Positions 1 to 9,026 of a stretch of DNA of 53,737 nucleotides are shown here, in pieces. Where the stretch lies: positions 1 through 53,737 of the forward strand of contig NZ_RAWA01000019.1 in the NCBI RefSeq assembly GCF_003611675.1, given 5' to 3'. How positions within the stretch are numbered: the stretch's first letter is position 1; every line of letters starts with the position of its first letter. The notes beneath the pieces are model-generated. The model did no database searches and had not been told where the DNA came from. It saw nothing but the letters and a program-made list of their open reading frames with translations. The DNA is from Corallococcus sp. CA053C (GTDB lineage Bacteria; Myxococcota; Myxococcia; Myxococcales; Myxococcaceae). A program made the position numbers and the translations under genes.

Positions 1-193
1 CATCGGGGAGGGGGCGGATCCCACCATCCACGTCCTGGGAGCGCAAGCAACAGATGTCGCAGCGTGTCCTCCCGTGTCGCGTGGAACGACGGACCGGTGC
101 TCGAGGTGCGCTGAGGATCCCGACCGCGTGCGCCCACACGCTTGCCCTGGCCTCCTGCTACAAGCGTCCTCCTGTTTTTTCCACGGAGAGACC

Positions 194-1147
194 ATGAGCA
201 ACGTCTGGAACCTGGCTGCCGAAGGCAACGCCGACGCACTGCGCGCGGCACTGGCGGCGGGGGCGAGCCCCGAGGCGATGGCGGATGGCCGGGAGACCGC
301 GCTGATCGCGGCGGCTTCCAATGGGCACCTGGAGTGCGTCTCGCTGCTGCTCGCGCACAAGGCGAAGGTGGCCGCGAAGACGGACGGAGGCAAGACGGCG
401 CTGATGGGGGCCGCCGCGGGCGGTCACGCCGGGATCGTCCAAGCGCTCCTCGCCGCGAAGGCCAGTCCGGACCTGGCGAACAAGCTGGGCATGGGCCCGC
501 TGCACGTCGCCGCGGCGCATCCCGCGGTCGTCGAGGCCCTGCTGGCGGCGAAGGCCGACCCCAACCTCGCGAGCAAGTCCGGGCGGACGCCCTTGATGTT
601 CGCGCGGCGCGCGGACGTCGCCGAGCTCCTCGTGAAGGCCGGCGCCAGTCTCGTGGCCGCGGACAGCGATGGGGAGACCCCGCTCCACCATGCCGCCTCC
701 GCGGCGAGCGAGGACGTGGTGCGGTACCTGCTCGCCCAGGGCGCCCCGGCGGATGCACTCGACTCCTCCGGAAAGACGCCGCTGCTGAGCGCCATCCGCT
801 CCGAGCCCTTCGGGAAGGCGCCGGGGGCCGCCCTGCAGCTCATCGCGCACACCACCCACCTGGAGGCTCGCAATTACAGGGGACAGACGGCGCTGAGCAC
901 CGCGTGCGAGGAGGGCTTCCTCGCCCCGGCCGAAGCGCTCGCGGCGAAGGGCGCCGACCTCAACACCCGTGACAATGCGGGGATGACGCCCCTCATGTGG
1001 GCGGCCTCGTATGGCCGGCTCGACGTAGTGGACTGGCTCCTGGCGCGTGGCGCGGATGCGGCGTTGGCCGACAAGAAAGACAGGCGCGCCGTCGATCATG
1101 CCAGGAAGGACCCTCACGCCGCCGTGGTGGCCAGACTGGGGGGCTGA
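194..1147 (+). CDS. Ankyrin-repeat protein
   Basis: A 317-residue protein built almost entirely of about nine ankyrin repeats. The repeating signatures G-x-T-x-L-x-x-A-A and V-x-x-L-L-A-x-G/K-A are visible from about residue 5 to the C-terminus. I chose the ATG at 194 because a purine-rich ribosome site (CGGAGAG, 184-190) lies just before it and the protein begins directly in the first repeat. The open frame extends upstream to 74, but that part has no repeat character. No signal peptide or membrane segment is evident, so it is probably cytoplasmic. Ankyrin arrays mediate protein-protein contact; the partner cannot be deduced here. The neighbour to the right is a broken gene on the other strand. 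Confidence 0.9.
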   Translation: MSNVWNLAAEGNADALRAALAAGASPEAMADGRETALIAAASNGHLECVSLLLAHKAKVAAKTDGGKTALMGAAAGGHAGIVQALLAAKASPDLANKLGMGPLHVAAAHPAVVEALLAAKADPNLASKSGRTPLMFARRADVAELLVKAGASLVAADSDGETPLHHAASAASEDVVRYLLAQGAPADALDSSGKTPLLSAIRSEPFGKAPGAALQLIAHTTHLEARNYRGQTALSTACEEGFLAPAEALAAKGADLNTRDNAGMTPLMWAASYGRLDVVDWLLARGADAALADKKDRRAVDHARKDPHAAVVARLGG

Positions 1148-1164
1148 GCCGTGCTCCGCGAGGG

Positions 1165-2019
1165 GCCGCGGAAGCTGCGCCGCGGTCCTCGCCTTCATCC
1201 TCACCCCCTGCGGTCTTCGCGCGCTTGTGCTCGATGAGCTCGCGCACGGCGAAGCGCTCGTCGCGGTAGGCGAGGACCGCGGTCCGCTTCTCCTGGCTCA
1301 GCGTCACCCGCGCGAGCCGCTAGTGCTCCACCGCGTCTTCCTTCTCGGCCGCGCCCCGCTTCTCGTCCGGCGTCGGGATGACGGACTCGAGGTCCTCCGG
1401 CGCGAAGCAGTCGGGCCGCTCGAGCTCCACCCAGCTGCGGTGTACGCGGGCGGGCACGGCGATGACGCCGCTGCCGGTGCCCTCCCAGCGGGCGTCGCGC
1501 ACCCGCACGGCGCGCACGCGACACTTCTTCACCAGCCGCACCTCCACCTGGGCCAGCTGCCCTCCCGGCTCCGAGAGCAGGCGCATGAGGGGCGCGCCGC
1601 TCAAGGTGAGAAAGTCGAGCCGCGAGCCCTCCAGGGAGCGCGTCGTTCCCTCGGACCAGGTGGCCAGCGCGCCGGGCTCCAGGGGTGTCGGCGAGGCAGT
1701 GCGCAGCAGCAGGGCGCCACGTGCCTCCGCCAGCCGGGTACAATTGAAGAGGCCTCCGCGGCACTCGAAGTCTTCATTCTCCACGAAGCGCCGCGCTCCG
1801 CGCGTCCGGGCAGGGACGAGGTCCCACCGCGATCACGCGCGTCGGGCCCACCCGGTCGTTCTCGAGCGGCACGCCCGAGCGCGGCACCACCTCCAGCACC
1901 GCGTAGAGGCTCTCGTCCGAGGTGAGGACCTCCCGGTCCTGCGAGCCTGGGAGGCCGCACGCCGTGGCTGCCGCAGCGAGGGCGACGAGCCAGAAGCGGG
2001 GCCAGAACGCGCGCGTCAT
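1165..2019 (-). pseudogene. Broken lipoprotein-like gene
   Basis: A minus-strand gene starting at the ATG at 2019 encodes a signal-peptide-like N-terminus (LVALAAAATAC, lipobox-like) followed by DREVLTSDESLYAVLEV. Near 1815-1830 the frame shifts, and coherent coding continues as VENEDFECRGGLFNCTRLAE down to a TAG at 1320-1322. The same frame then continues as RLARVTLSQEKRTAVLAYRD and RELIEHKRAK. The gene therefore carries a 1-nt-type frameshift plus an in-frame nonsense codon, probably a former Tyr codon. Its 3' end is uncertain; the frame runs on towards the ankyrin gene. The product was probably an exported protein of about 270 residues; I do not recognise the family. Sequencing error in the frameshift is possible but would not explain the stop. 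Confidence 0.6.
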
Positions 2020-2429
2020 CCATCGAGTCTGAGACATCTGGGATGGGCGAGGCAATCCGACCCTCACCCCGTGCTGGACGTCGAGCGGGACGCCCGGCGG
2101 CTCGGGAGTGGAAACGGAGGGAATCAAAGCCTCGGGCAGGGAGATGGGAAACCCCAGGCAGGACGCGCTGTTACCCCCTATCCCCCTGATTTTCCTTGGG
2201 TTCATCATCCCGTCCCGTCCCACGCTGATCCCTGGTGTGTCCCCTCAATCCACGCTGGAGGGGCACACTGGGGGCACATGCCAGCCCAACAGGACAAAGC
2301 CGCCCTCAGCAGGCACGAGCGATCCTGTCTCCAGGGGCTCACGAGAGGCTTGGAGACAGCCCAGAGGCCACGCTGCAAAGCATCAGCCGGCCAGTCTGAG
2401 GCAACGCTTCCGTTGAACGGGGCTGAACG
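2020..2429. other. Gene-free stretch with one hairpin
   Basis: No open frame with coding character is seen here. The part next to 2020 should hold the promoter of the broken lipoprotein gene. At 2237-2268 there is an imperfect hairpin, GTGT-CCCCTC / GAGGGG-C-ACAC, with an 11-nt loop. The part beyond about 2280 may be decayed insertion-sequence DNA leading into the IS91-like remnant, but nothing recognisable can be read from it. Confidence 0.4.
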
Positions 2430-2443
2430 TGCGGTGAGCGTTT

Positions 2444-2623
2444 GGGAAGGTGCCCCGGCGTGCCTTCCTTGAGGGCTTCAGCCTGCACGCCAATACGCAC
2501 TTGCATTCCGACGACAGCGACTGCCTAAACCGGCTGTGCCGGTACGGAGCACGAGGCGCCTTGGAACTGGAGCGCTTCGAGGATGCGAAGGACGGGCACA
2601 TCGCCTGCCGACTGTGGGAATGA
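2444..2623 (+). pseudogene. IS91-like transposase C-terminal remnant
   Basis: One frame reads GFSLHANTHLHSDD, then LNRLCRYGARGALELERFED and KDGHIACRLW, ending at TGA 2621-2623. This matches the well-known C-terminal block of IS91-type (Y2/Transposase_32) transposases: a G-F-S-L-H-A motif, then L-x-R-L-C-R-Y, then the DG-x-x-x-Y-R strand. Only about 60 codons survive. The catalytic tyrosine region and N-terminal zinc-binding part are missing, and the upstream frame has no plausible start. It is a fossil, not a functional gene. It marks the left part of the accessory region as a repeated landing zone for mobile elements. Confidence 0.65.
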
Positions 2624-3166
2624 GGCAGCGGTGCGCGAAGAAGCAGCGATCCTAGAAGTCCGTGCCTGGCAGCAGTACGCCTCAAGCCTGTGGGCATGCC
2701 TTCTCGTCGGCACTCAGCCTCGCGCACGGCGCGTCACCCGCCCTCCTGGCGATCGCCCGAACCCACTGAGCCCGCCCAACAAGGGCCCAGTCCTTCCTTG
2801 GTCCTTCTGAGACTGAGAGGCTTGTTGGTCCAGTGGACATGCGCAAGGCTCTCAGCGTCCAATGCGTCTCTTTCTCTTCCCCCGAGCCTCTATGACCGCG
2901 CTGCGTTTCACGAGCGTCCGCGCAGCATTGCCGCTGCCGTGCCCGAGGTGCACCACCTCACGTCCTCTGACCAAGTCAGAGTTCCCGGCCATGCCCATGG
3001 AGCATGCTACCTCACCGGGATTGTCCCCTTCCCAGGCCACGCTACACGCCTTCGTGGACGCGCACTTCGAGGATTCTTCCGCCGCTCACCTATGGCAGCG
3101 ACGTTGGCGGGCGTGCCCACATATGACGGGGAACTAAGCAACTTCCCAGCCGGAGGGGCGTGCATC
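2624..3166. other. Gene-free stretch
   Basis: Several short open frames cross this region, but none shows the third-position GC bias or a recognisable domain. It lies between the IS91-like remnant and the first copy of the 3167/7787 repeat, and is most simply decayed mobile-element or intergenic DNA. Confidence 0.4.
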
Positions 3167-3273
3167 ATGCCTAAACGACCGCTCACGATTCCCGATCGGC
3201 AGGTAGCGACTGGGGCCGAAAAATCGGCCTCAGCGGCAGACCAGACGACCAGGAATCGCGGCTTCTGGTTTAG
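3167..3273 (+). repeat. Repeat copy 1 (R1), possible small-ORF start
   Basis: Starts at an ATG with a good ribosome site (GGAGGGG, about 8 nt upstream) and reads MPKRPLTIPDRQVATG. The first 46 nt match 7787-7832 at 40 of 46 positions, including an unbroken 18-nt identity. The copies end with the same CTTCTGG-T-Y-TAG block, with an extra segment in R1 in between. R1 ends exactly at the TTAG target duplicate of the IS701 element, R2 at the CTAG target duplicate of the IS1182 element. The repeat therefore brackets the IS701 element and the KAP NTPase in direct orientation. Confidence 0.6.
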
Positions 3274-4693
3274 TACCACCTGGTCACTTTCAGAATGCGT
3301 GAGGGTGAGCTGACTGTTCCCCGAGCATGACGCCAACACAGCTGAAACGGTTGGAGGGAGAGCTGGAGAGCTTCCTCCAGTCGATGTTCGCGGGCATGGG
3401 CCGCGTGGAGCGGCGACGGGCGATGGACTGGTACGTCAAGGGCCTGTTGCTGGAAGGCGAGCGCAAGAGCATCGACCCGATGGCGGGTCGCCTAGTGGAA
3501 GAGGCGTCCGAGAAGGACGCCATGCGTCAGCGCCTTCAGCAGTGTGTCAGCGGCAGCGCCTGGGCGGACGACGAGGTGATGCACCGGCTCGCGCTGAAGC
3601 TGGAGGAGGACCTGCCGGACCTCGAAGCCCTCGTGTTGGATGACACTGGCTTCCCCAAGAAGGGCAGGCATTCGGTGGGCGTGGCCCGGCAGTACTCGGG
3701 CACGCTGGGCCGCACCGACAACTGCCAGGTGGCCGTCAGCCTGCATGTGGCGAGCGAGAAGGGCAGCGGTTGCATCGGGATGCGGATGTACCTCCCGGCG
3801 GAATGGACGTCTGACACGAAACGCCTGCGAAAGGTGGGCGTGCCGCAGGACGTCTCGTTCGAGACGAAGCGGGAGATTGCCCTCGGGCTGCTTGAGCGGG
3901 CGCTGGGCTGGGGCGTGAAGTCGCGCCTGCTCCTCGCGGACTCGGGGTACGGCAACGAGGTTGAGTTCCGCGAGGAACTGACGCGCCGGGGGCTGCCGTA
4001 CATCGTCGGTATTCGGGGCGACTCGGTTGTCTGGCCTCCGGGATTCGAGCCTCCGCCCATTCCTGCGAAGCCAGCGCGAATGAGCGGGCCCGCGCGCACG
4101 CGCTACCGCTATGGCGAGGCGAAGCCCCTGGCCGTCGAGAAGCTGGCCGAGGGACTGCCGCGAACTGACTGGAAGTTGGTGAGCTGGCGCGAAGGCGCCA
4201 ATGGCTCGCGGAGCTCGCGCTTCGCGGCCCTGCGTATCCGCACCGCGCATCGTCACTCGCTGGGACTGGCCCCAGGCGATGAACAATGGCTGCTGTGCGA
4301 ATGGCCGAGGCACGAGAAGGCACCCACCAAATTCCACCTCTCCACGCTGCCCGCGAGCACGCCCCTGAAGCAGCTCGTGCGCCTCACCAAGCTGCGCTGG
4401 CGCGTCGAGCGCGACTACCAGGAGATGAAGGGAGAAGTCGGTCTCGACCACTTTGAAGGACGCACGTGGCGTGGCTTCCACCACCACGCCACCCTCTGCG
4501 CCGTGGCCCACGGCTTCCTCGCGCTCCGTCGGGCGCTTTTCCCCACGGAGCCGGGTGCACTGGACGCTGCCGATGGTGCGACGCGCGTTGCAGCCCCTCC
4601 TGCTCAAGCAGATTGGCACCTGCCCCTTCTGCAACAGAGCCATCAACCCCAGAGCTCCGCCTGAACTGCCCTCTCGGATGTGACCAAGTGGTA
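3274..4693 (+). mobile_element. IS701-family insertion sequence
   Basis: Ends are defined by a 14-bp terminal inverted repeat with one mismatch: TACCACCTGGTCAC at 3274-3287, and GTGACCAAGTGGTA at 4680-4693. The element is flanked by the 4-bp direct duplicate TTAG (3270-3273 and 4694-4697). This fits the known preference of IS701 for a YTAR target. The element is 1420 bp and carries one transposase gene whose stop codon overlaps the right inverted repeat. The intact ends and target duplicate argue for a fairly recent insertion, although the transposase gene appears frameshifted. Confidence 0.88.
3327..4683 (+). pseudogene. IS701-family DDE transposase, frameshifted near its end
   Basis: The first 410 or so codons encode a typical IS701 transposase. 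The first catalytic Asp lies in VLDDTGFPKKG, the second in LLLADSGYGNE, and the Glu in WRVERDYQEMKGEVGLDHFEG. Near 4545 the frame slips: the initial frame ends at 4664 with a non-conserved tail, whereas the +1 frame supplies the family-typical C-terminus (HWTLPMVRRALQPLLLKQIG, then CPFCNR...PSRM) ending at 4683. A 1-nt indel, or a read error, has therefore split the C-terminal zinc-ribbon-like tail from the catalytic core. The DDE core itself is complete, so residual activity cannot be excluded. Confidence 0.85.
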
Positions 4694-4922
4694 TTAGCGT
4701 ACCTGAAGAACCAACTCGCGGCGCTGCCGAGGCGATAGACCAAGCTGCGCTGCCTCCGCTGGACAAGGCGGACTAACGACGTCCTTGAAAACCATTTCCA
4801 CTCGCGCACCCTGGACATGACCCAGTGGTCTCCTACAGCTACCAACCCGTACCCATTATCCGTCGGCTGATGGTTGGCAAGGACAATGCGTCGTCAGCAT
4901 CGCCCTGACCAGCCCCTTCTGG

Positions 4923-7691
4923 TTGAATGCTCCCAACAGCCTGAATCCAGATTCAGCCCATTTCCATGGAAGCCCTTTGAACAACGCAAAACATCGCAAC
5001 GCTATCCACAAGCGCTGGCTCGAAATCACAGCATTCTCGCTACCCGCCAGCGCGGCTGCGTTATTCGCCCTGCGATTGGCGCCTAACTGCAAGGAACTAA
5101 CTGATTTTGCGCAGTGGGCCTGGCTCCCTGCGCTTACGCTTCTCATCGTTTCCATACTCCTGTGGGATCGCAATCGCGCACCTGCCTGGAGTGGCCTTCG
5201 CTATTTCTGGCGGTATCCTCCATCCTGGTTCGCAGCGCTCTTGGGGCTCATTTGGCTCGTCTTCTTTCTTGCAATAAGCCCCTCAACCACACAGGGGCTA
5301 CAATGCCCCGGACTCAGCTCGGAAGAAATCAGAGATTTCCTATTCACCACCTGGCCGGACATATTAGTCGGGATTGGTTTCGTTGTCATGCTGCTCATTG
5401 TCGCGCCACTGCTCGTCTCGGCAATCGGCGCCAGCAACGAACAATTAAGAATTGCCGAACTACTCGGTTCGAACACTCAAGCATTACCTCCTGCGAAGCC
5501 CGTGGCCCATTCATCAGCAATCGACTTCTTGAAACTCCGCGATTGGGTCCAGAATGACACGCCAATCAACCGTCCAGATTTGGATGTGTTCAGGCGAAAT
5601 CCAACTGCCCAAAGAATTGCCAACAGAGTCAAACCTCGCCTCGATAAATCACCAACCATCGCACTGATCGGCGAACTCGGAGCCGGGAAGACATCCATCT
5701 ACAATCTCGTGCTTCACGACCTGAACAACGCCGGCATGCTCGGTCGGTCAGTTGCCGTCGTGCGCATCAGCCTGTGGCCGTTCGACACAGTAGATGCAGC
5801 CATCCACGGCATATTGAGTTCATTAACAGAAGAACTGGGACAGCACGTCAGCACAACTCCCATTGCCGGCCTTCCCGACGAGTATATTAGCACCATCGAA
5901 AACGCAGGTGTCGGCTGGGCCAAGCTATTCCGACGCAATCGCCCGCCGACCGCAATTCTCGCCGACTTTGACCAAGTAACCGCAGCACTAGACATACATT
6001 TTGTTCTCTGGATCGAGGATCTGGAGCGTTTTGCAGGTTCCACATCCACCACGCACCCGCCGGAAGTCGAACGGCTTGCCCCTATTCGGTCGCTTCTTCA
6101 CTCGATATCAGAAGCGACATCCATCCAAGTCGTGTTCGCATCGACCCTACTGAGCGCCAGATTCGACATCGAAAAGATAGCCAGGATTGTCGAGCCCCTC
6201 CCAACAATCGAGCCAAAGACAATCTGGAAAACACTATCAATATTCATCAATGGCTGTCTGGCATCAAGAGAATTTATCGACCCCGCATCGCCCTCCGCGC
6301 GCATGCACCTTCGAAGCAACTCCATAAACGACTGGCTTGACGGAGTTCTCGACAGCTCTGCCAGCGCACTCACTTTGCCAATTGCACTGGCAACCATCTG
6401 CAACAATCCACGCAAGTTAAAATACGCTCTTCGACACTGTATTGACGCCTGGGATGCACTGAGGGGCGAAATCGACTTTGACGACCTGTTCTCAATGTCA
6501 CTGCTCCGCGCATCGGAACCAGATGTATTTGCACTGATAGTGGACTATGTCGACGAGATTAGAAGCGAAAGGGTGCCCCGAGAATCAAGCACGAACACGG
6601 AAGCAAGGTCGAACTTCGAGATAAAGCTCGACGCTCTCGTGGGAGCGGCAGCAAGTCCGAAGCGAGCTGCAATAGAGGAGATTCTCGACTTCGTCTTCCC
6701 AAACTGGAGCAAGCCGGGAAAGCAGCGAGTCGCAGAAAGCAAGCCCCAGGGGCTCTCCGTAAGAACGCATCGCGACTATTGGAAGCGCTATCTGTCGCTT
6801 GAGCCGCTGCCCACCGACGAGCAGGACCAATCCATCCTCCAAAGTATTACTCTCTGGAAGTCCAACTCTCCCAGCGAACTAGTGTCCCATCTCCTCAAAG
6901 CATCCCAACTCGATACGGTCAGAACCTTTGCGAGCAGGACGCTTGACTCTTCCGAGCTGGCCAAACTCCTGGATGCCACTGTCCATGCCGAACTAAGGCG
7001 CTCACCTGCCGACTGGAAAAGTCGCTACCCTCCAAGCGTCATGACCATCTGGAATATGATGCTGGGCGGAAAGAACGAGGCTCTTCCTTCTCTTCTCAAG
7101 GAACTCGTCAAGCTGACCACGCCAGTCAATCTTCAGTTGACCCATACGCTTCTTTATTTCTTTTTGACGAAAGAGGACAATGTCCACGAACTTGTTCCGC
7201 AGACCCAAGGCGATGAAATCAGAGCGTCATTCATACCTCTACTTGAGGCTTCATTTACCTCACAAGACCCCAAGCGTCTGGTGGATGCGCTTCGGGAAGC
7301 AGAACTGGACGTTCTGTTAATAAACTGCTGGGGCCTTGAGCGAGTAAGACAGAAGAACTTTGACGGGCAACCCTTTGCGGGTTGGAAGACATTCTCTGAC
7401 GCGCTCCTTGAGTCTGCCGAGGTGGCGCCCGAGGTAGTCTTGCCTCAAATCATCAAATTCATTGTCGACAAGACCGACCAGTTCAGGGTGGGCGATGGGG
7501 GCCTTTTTGAGTTCGCGACCTACACTTTGAACAGCGAGCGAGCAAGTCGCTTGTTCGACATGAATCGCCTGAATAATCTTGTTTTGGAAAGAACAAATCC
7601 AGCCATGTTTCCGAAAGAGTTGAGACCTGAATACCAAGCCATTCTTGAGCCCGCCCAGACTTCCCGAAAAATTGTTTCCGGCAAGAACTGA
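4923..7691 (+). CDS. Membrane KAP-type P-loop NTPase, candidate phage-defence protein
   Basis: A 922-residue protein with four predicted membrane segments before the ATPase (about residues 35-52, 66-82, 102-120, 147-168). The P-loop GELGAGKTS is at 250-258, a strand reads VRISLWPFD at about 280-288, and Walker B HFVLWIEDLERF is at 359-370. NNPRKLKYALRHCIDAW at about 494-510 resembles the conserved KAP-family block. The C-terminal 400 residues are helical with no family I recognise. KAP NTPases are membrane-linked and sporadic; the F-plasmid phage-exclusion protein PifA belongs to the group. Codon use is visibly less GC-rich than in neighbours, pointing to recent transfer. The start is a TTG without a convincing ribosome site, so the true N-terminus may lie a few codons upstream. 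Confidence 0.8.
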   Translation: MNAPNSLNPDSAHFHGSPLNNAKHRNAIHKRWLEITAFSLPASAAALFALRLAPNCKELTDFAQWAWLPALTLLIVSILLWDRNRAPAWSGLRYFWRYPPSWFAALLGLIWLVFFLAISPSTTQGLQCPGLSSEEIRDFLFTTWPDILVGIGFVVMLLIVAPLLVSAIGASNEQLRIAELLGSNTQALPPAKPVAHSSAIDFLKLRDWVQNDTPINRPDLDVFRRNPTAQRIANRVKPRLDKSPTIALIGELGAGKTSIYNLVLHDLNNAGMLGRSVAVVRISLWPFDTVDAAIHGILSSLTEELGQHVSTTPIAGLPDEYISTIENAGVGWAKLFRRNRPPTAILADFDQVTAALDIHFVLWIEDLERFAGSTSTTHPPEVERLAPIRSLLHSISEATSIQVVFASTLLSARFDIEKIARIVEPLPTIEPKTIWKTLSIFINGCLASREFIDPASPSARMHLRSNSINDWLDGVLDSSASALTLPIALATICNNPRKLKYALRHCIDAWDALRGEIDFDDLFSMSLLRASEPDVFALIVDYVDEIRSERVPRESSTNTEARSNFEIKLDALVGAAASPKRAAIEEILDFVFPNWSKPGKQRVAESKPQGLSVRTHRDYWKRYLSLEPLPTDEQDQSILQSITLWKSNSPSELVSHLLKASQLDTVRTFASRTLDSSELAKLLDATVHAELRRSPADWKSRYPPSVMTIWNMMLGGKNEALPSLLKELVKLTTPVNLQLTHTLLYFFLTKEDNVHELVPQTQGDEIRASFIPLLEASFTSQDPKRLVDALREAELDVLLINCWGLERVRQKNFDGQPFAGWKTFSDALLESAEVAPEVVLPQIIKFIVDKTDQFRVGDGGLFEFATYTLNSERASRLFDMNRLNNLVLERTNPAMFPKELRPEYQAILEPAQTSRKIVSGKN

Positions 7692-7786
7692 GAACCACTG
7701 ACAACGAGCAGCCAGCCAGGGTCTACGCCAAGCAATGAAGCCGCGCGGGCGAAGTGGTGCAGGAATTGCCCCACCAGCTCTTCCCC

Positions 7787-7858
7787 ATGACCAAACGACC
7801 GCTCACGATTCTCGCTCGGCAGGTAACAACTGACCAAGACTCACAACTTCTGGTCTAG
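7787..7858 (+). repeat. Repeat copy 2 (R2)
   Basis: Reads MTKRPLTILARQVTTDQDSQ then LLV and TAG from the ATG at 7787. It matches R1 (3167-3273) at 40 of 46 starting positions and in the terminal CTTCTGGT-Y-TAG. The TAG lies in the CTAG target duplicate of the adjoining IS1182-family element. No ribosome site precedes this ATG. Function unknown: it could be an old attachment-site-like duplication or the end of an earlier mobile element. Confidence 0.55.
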
Positions 7859-7876
7859 AGCGCCGAACAGGTTAGG

Positions 7877-9005
7877 TCACGCCGCGAGTTGGTAGCGCGC
7901 GGCGACCTCGAGGTTTTGGACGACCGCGAGTCGCCTGAGGTCAAAGAGGTTGCGGCGCGTGCCGCGGTAACGGGCCTTCGGGCCCTGGCGGTTGGCGAGA
8001 TGTGCCAGGCAATGCTCGACGCCGACACGCTCGCGGAGTCCTGCGCGGCCCGTGCTCGACCGCAGACGTGAGCGAAGGCGCTTCTGGAGCCGCTCGTCGT
8101 CGCCCATCGTGACGCTGCGCCCTTTGCCGGACGCGGCCTGGGTACAACTGGGGCGCAGCTTGCACGGCCCGCAGGCTTCCGGGTCGAATTGCACGACGGC
8201 GCCGGGCTCGAAGGGCTCCACCTCGCCCGCAGGGCACGTGAGGGTGCCGTCGCGGATGTTCACTTTGAAGTCGCGCTTGCCGAAGAGTCCAGGCTTCGCG
8301 CTGGCTCCTCGCCACGGCCGGCAGACGATATCGCCGCCGCTCGCCAGCACGTCCTCGGCCATTGAGCTGTTGAGGTACGCCCTGTCGACGAGCAGTACGT
8401 CGGGATAGAGGTCCTGGTGGGCCATGTCTTCCTGCAGTGCGCCCGTCGCCTCCTCTTCGGGGCGGTTGGCGGGTGTCACGGCGCAGGCCACCACGAGTTC
8501 GGTGTCGAGGTCGATGCCGACGTGCTGCTTGTAGCCATTGAAGCGCTTGCTTTTGCTCTTCCGCCCGTGGCGCATGTCCGGGTCTTCGATGGAGATGCGC
8601 CTATCGGCCGCCACGCCCTGTCGAATCTGAATCGGTCGCGATGAGTCGCTCCCTGAATTGCTGCAGCCCGCCCTGGGAGAAGGCTGGCGCGTCCTCGTCC
8701 GCGCCGAGTCGGTCCAATACCATTCGCCACCGGCTGTCGGTGCCCGAGAGACACACGGCTTCGGCGTCCGATGCCTGCGTGTAGGCCTGCACCAGCAGCG
8801 CCATGCACATCATCGCGGGCGGTTGCGGCGCTTGCCCCTGGCCCGTCTGTCGGTACATTGCCTCGAGCTCGTCCTGAAAGGCCTCGTCGAACAACTCGTG
8901 CCGATGCTCGCGCAGGAAGACGAAAAGCTTCCTGCTCTTCCCCGCGAGCTTCAGCAGGCGCTGCTCCCGTGCGCTCTGCTCCACAGCCGGCTTCCAGCGT
9001 TCCAT
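7877..9005 (-). pseudogene. IS1182-family transposase, internally deleted
   Basis: The N-terminal part (start 9005) has the DUF772-type region, with FRERLIATD at its end. It then joins out of frame, near 8625-8640, to QIRQGVAADRRISIEDPDMR, which is the start of the C-terminal catalytic half in IS1182 transposases. The rest is well conserved: RHGRKSKSKRFNGYKQHVGI, LLVDRAYLNS, the cysteine cluster ACGPCKLRPSC, and GVEHCLAHLANRQGPKARY with the catalytic Glu. In full-length relatives about 150-200 residues separate the two halves. The frame also changes at the junction, so the product cannot be a complete transposase. Confidence 0.85.
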
Positions 9006-9007
9006 GA

Positions 9008-9026
9008 GCCACCTCCGTGAGGTGGC
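9008..9026 (-). promoter_or_regulatory. Hairpin hiding the transposase ribosome site
   Basis: On the minus strand GCCACCTC-ACG-GAGGTGGC forms a perfect 8-bp stem with a 3-nt loop, ending 2 nt before the transposase ATG (9005). The right arm carries GGAGG, the likely Shine-Dalgarno sequence, so it would be paired in the RNA. Sequestration of transposase translation signals is a known way insertion sequences limit activity; here it is inferred from sequence only. Confidence 0.55.

Noticed and set aside
1-193. Gene or RNA at the left edge
   Set aside because: No coding character, ribosome site apart from that of the ankyrin gene, or recognisable structure in these 193 nt.
3167-3313. R1 ATG with good ribosome site as a separate small gene
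   Set aside because: The frame runs through the IS701 left end to an arbitrary stop, and the R2 copy has no ribosome site. I list it as a repeat, not as a CDS.
4384-4845. Minus-strand frame across the IS701 3' end
   Set aside because: Shadow of the transposase C-terminal region with no similarity of its own.
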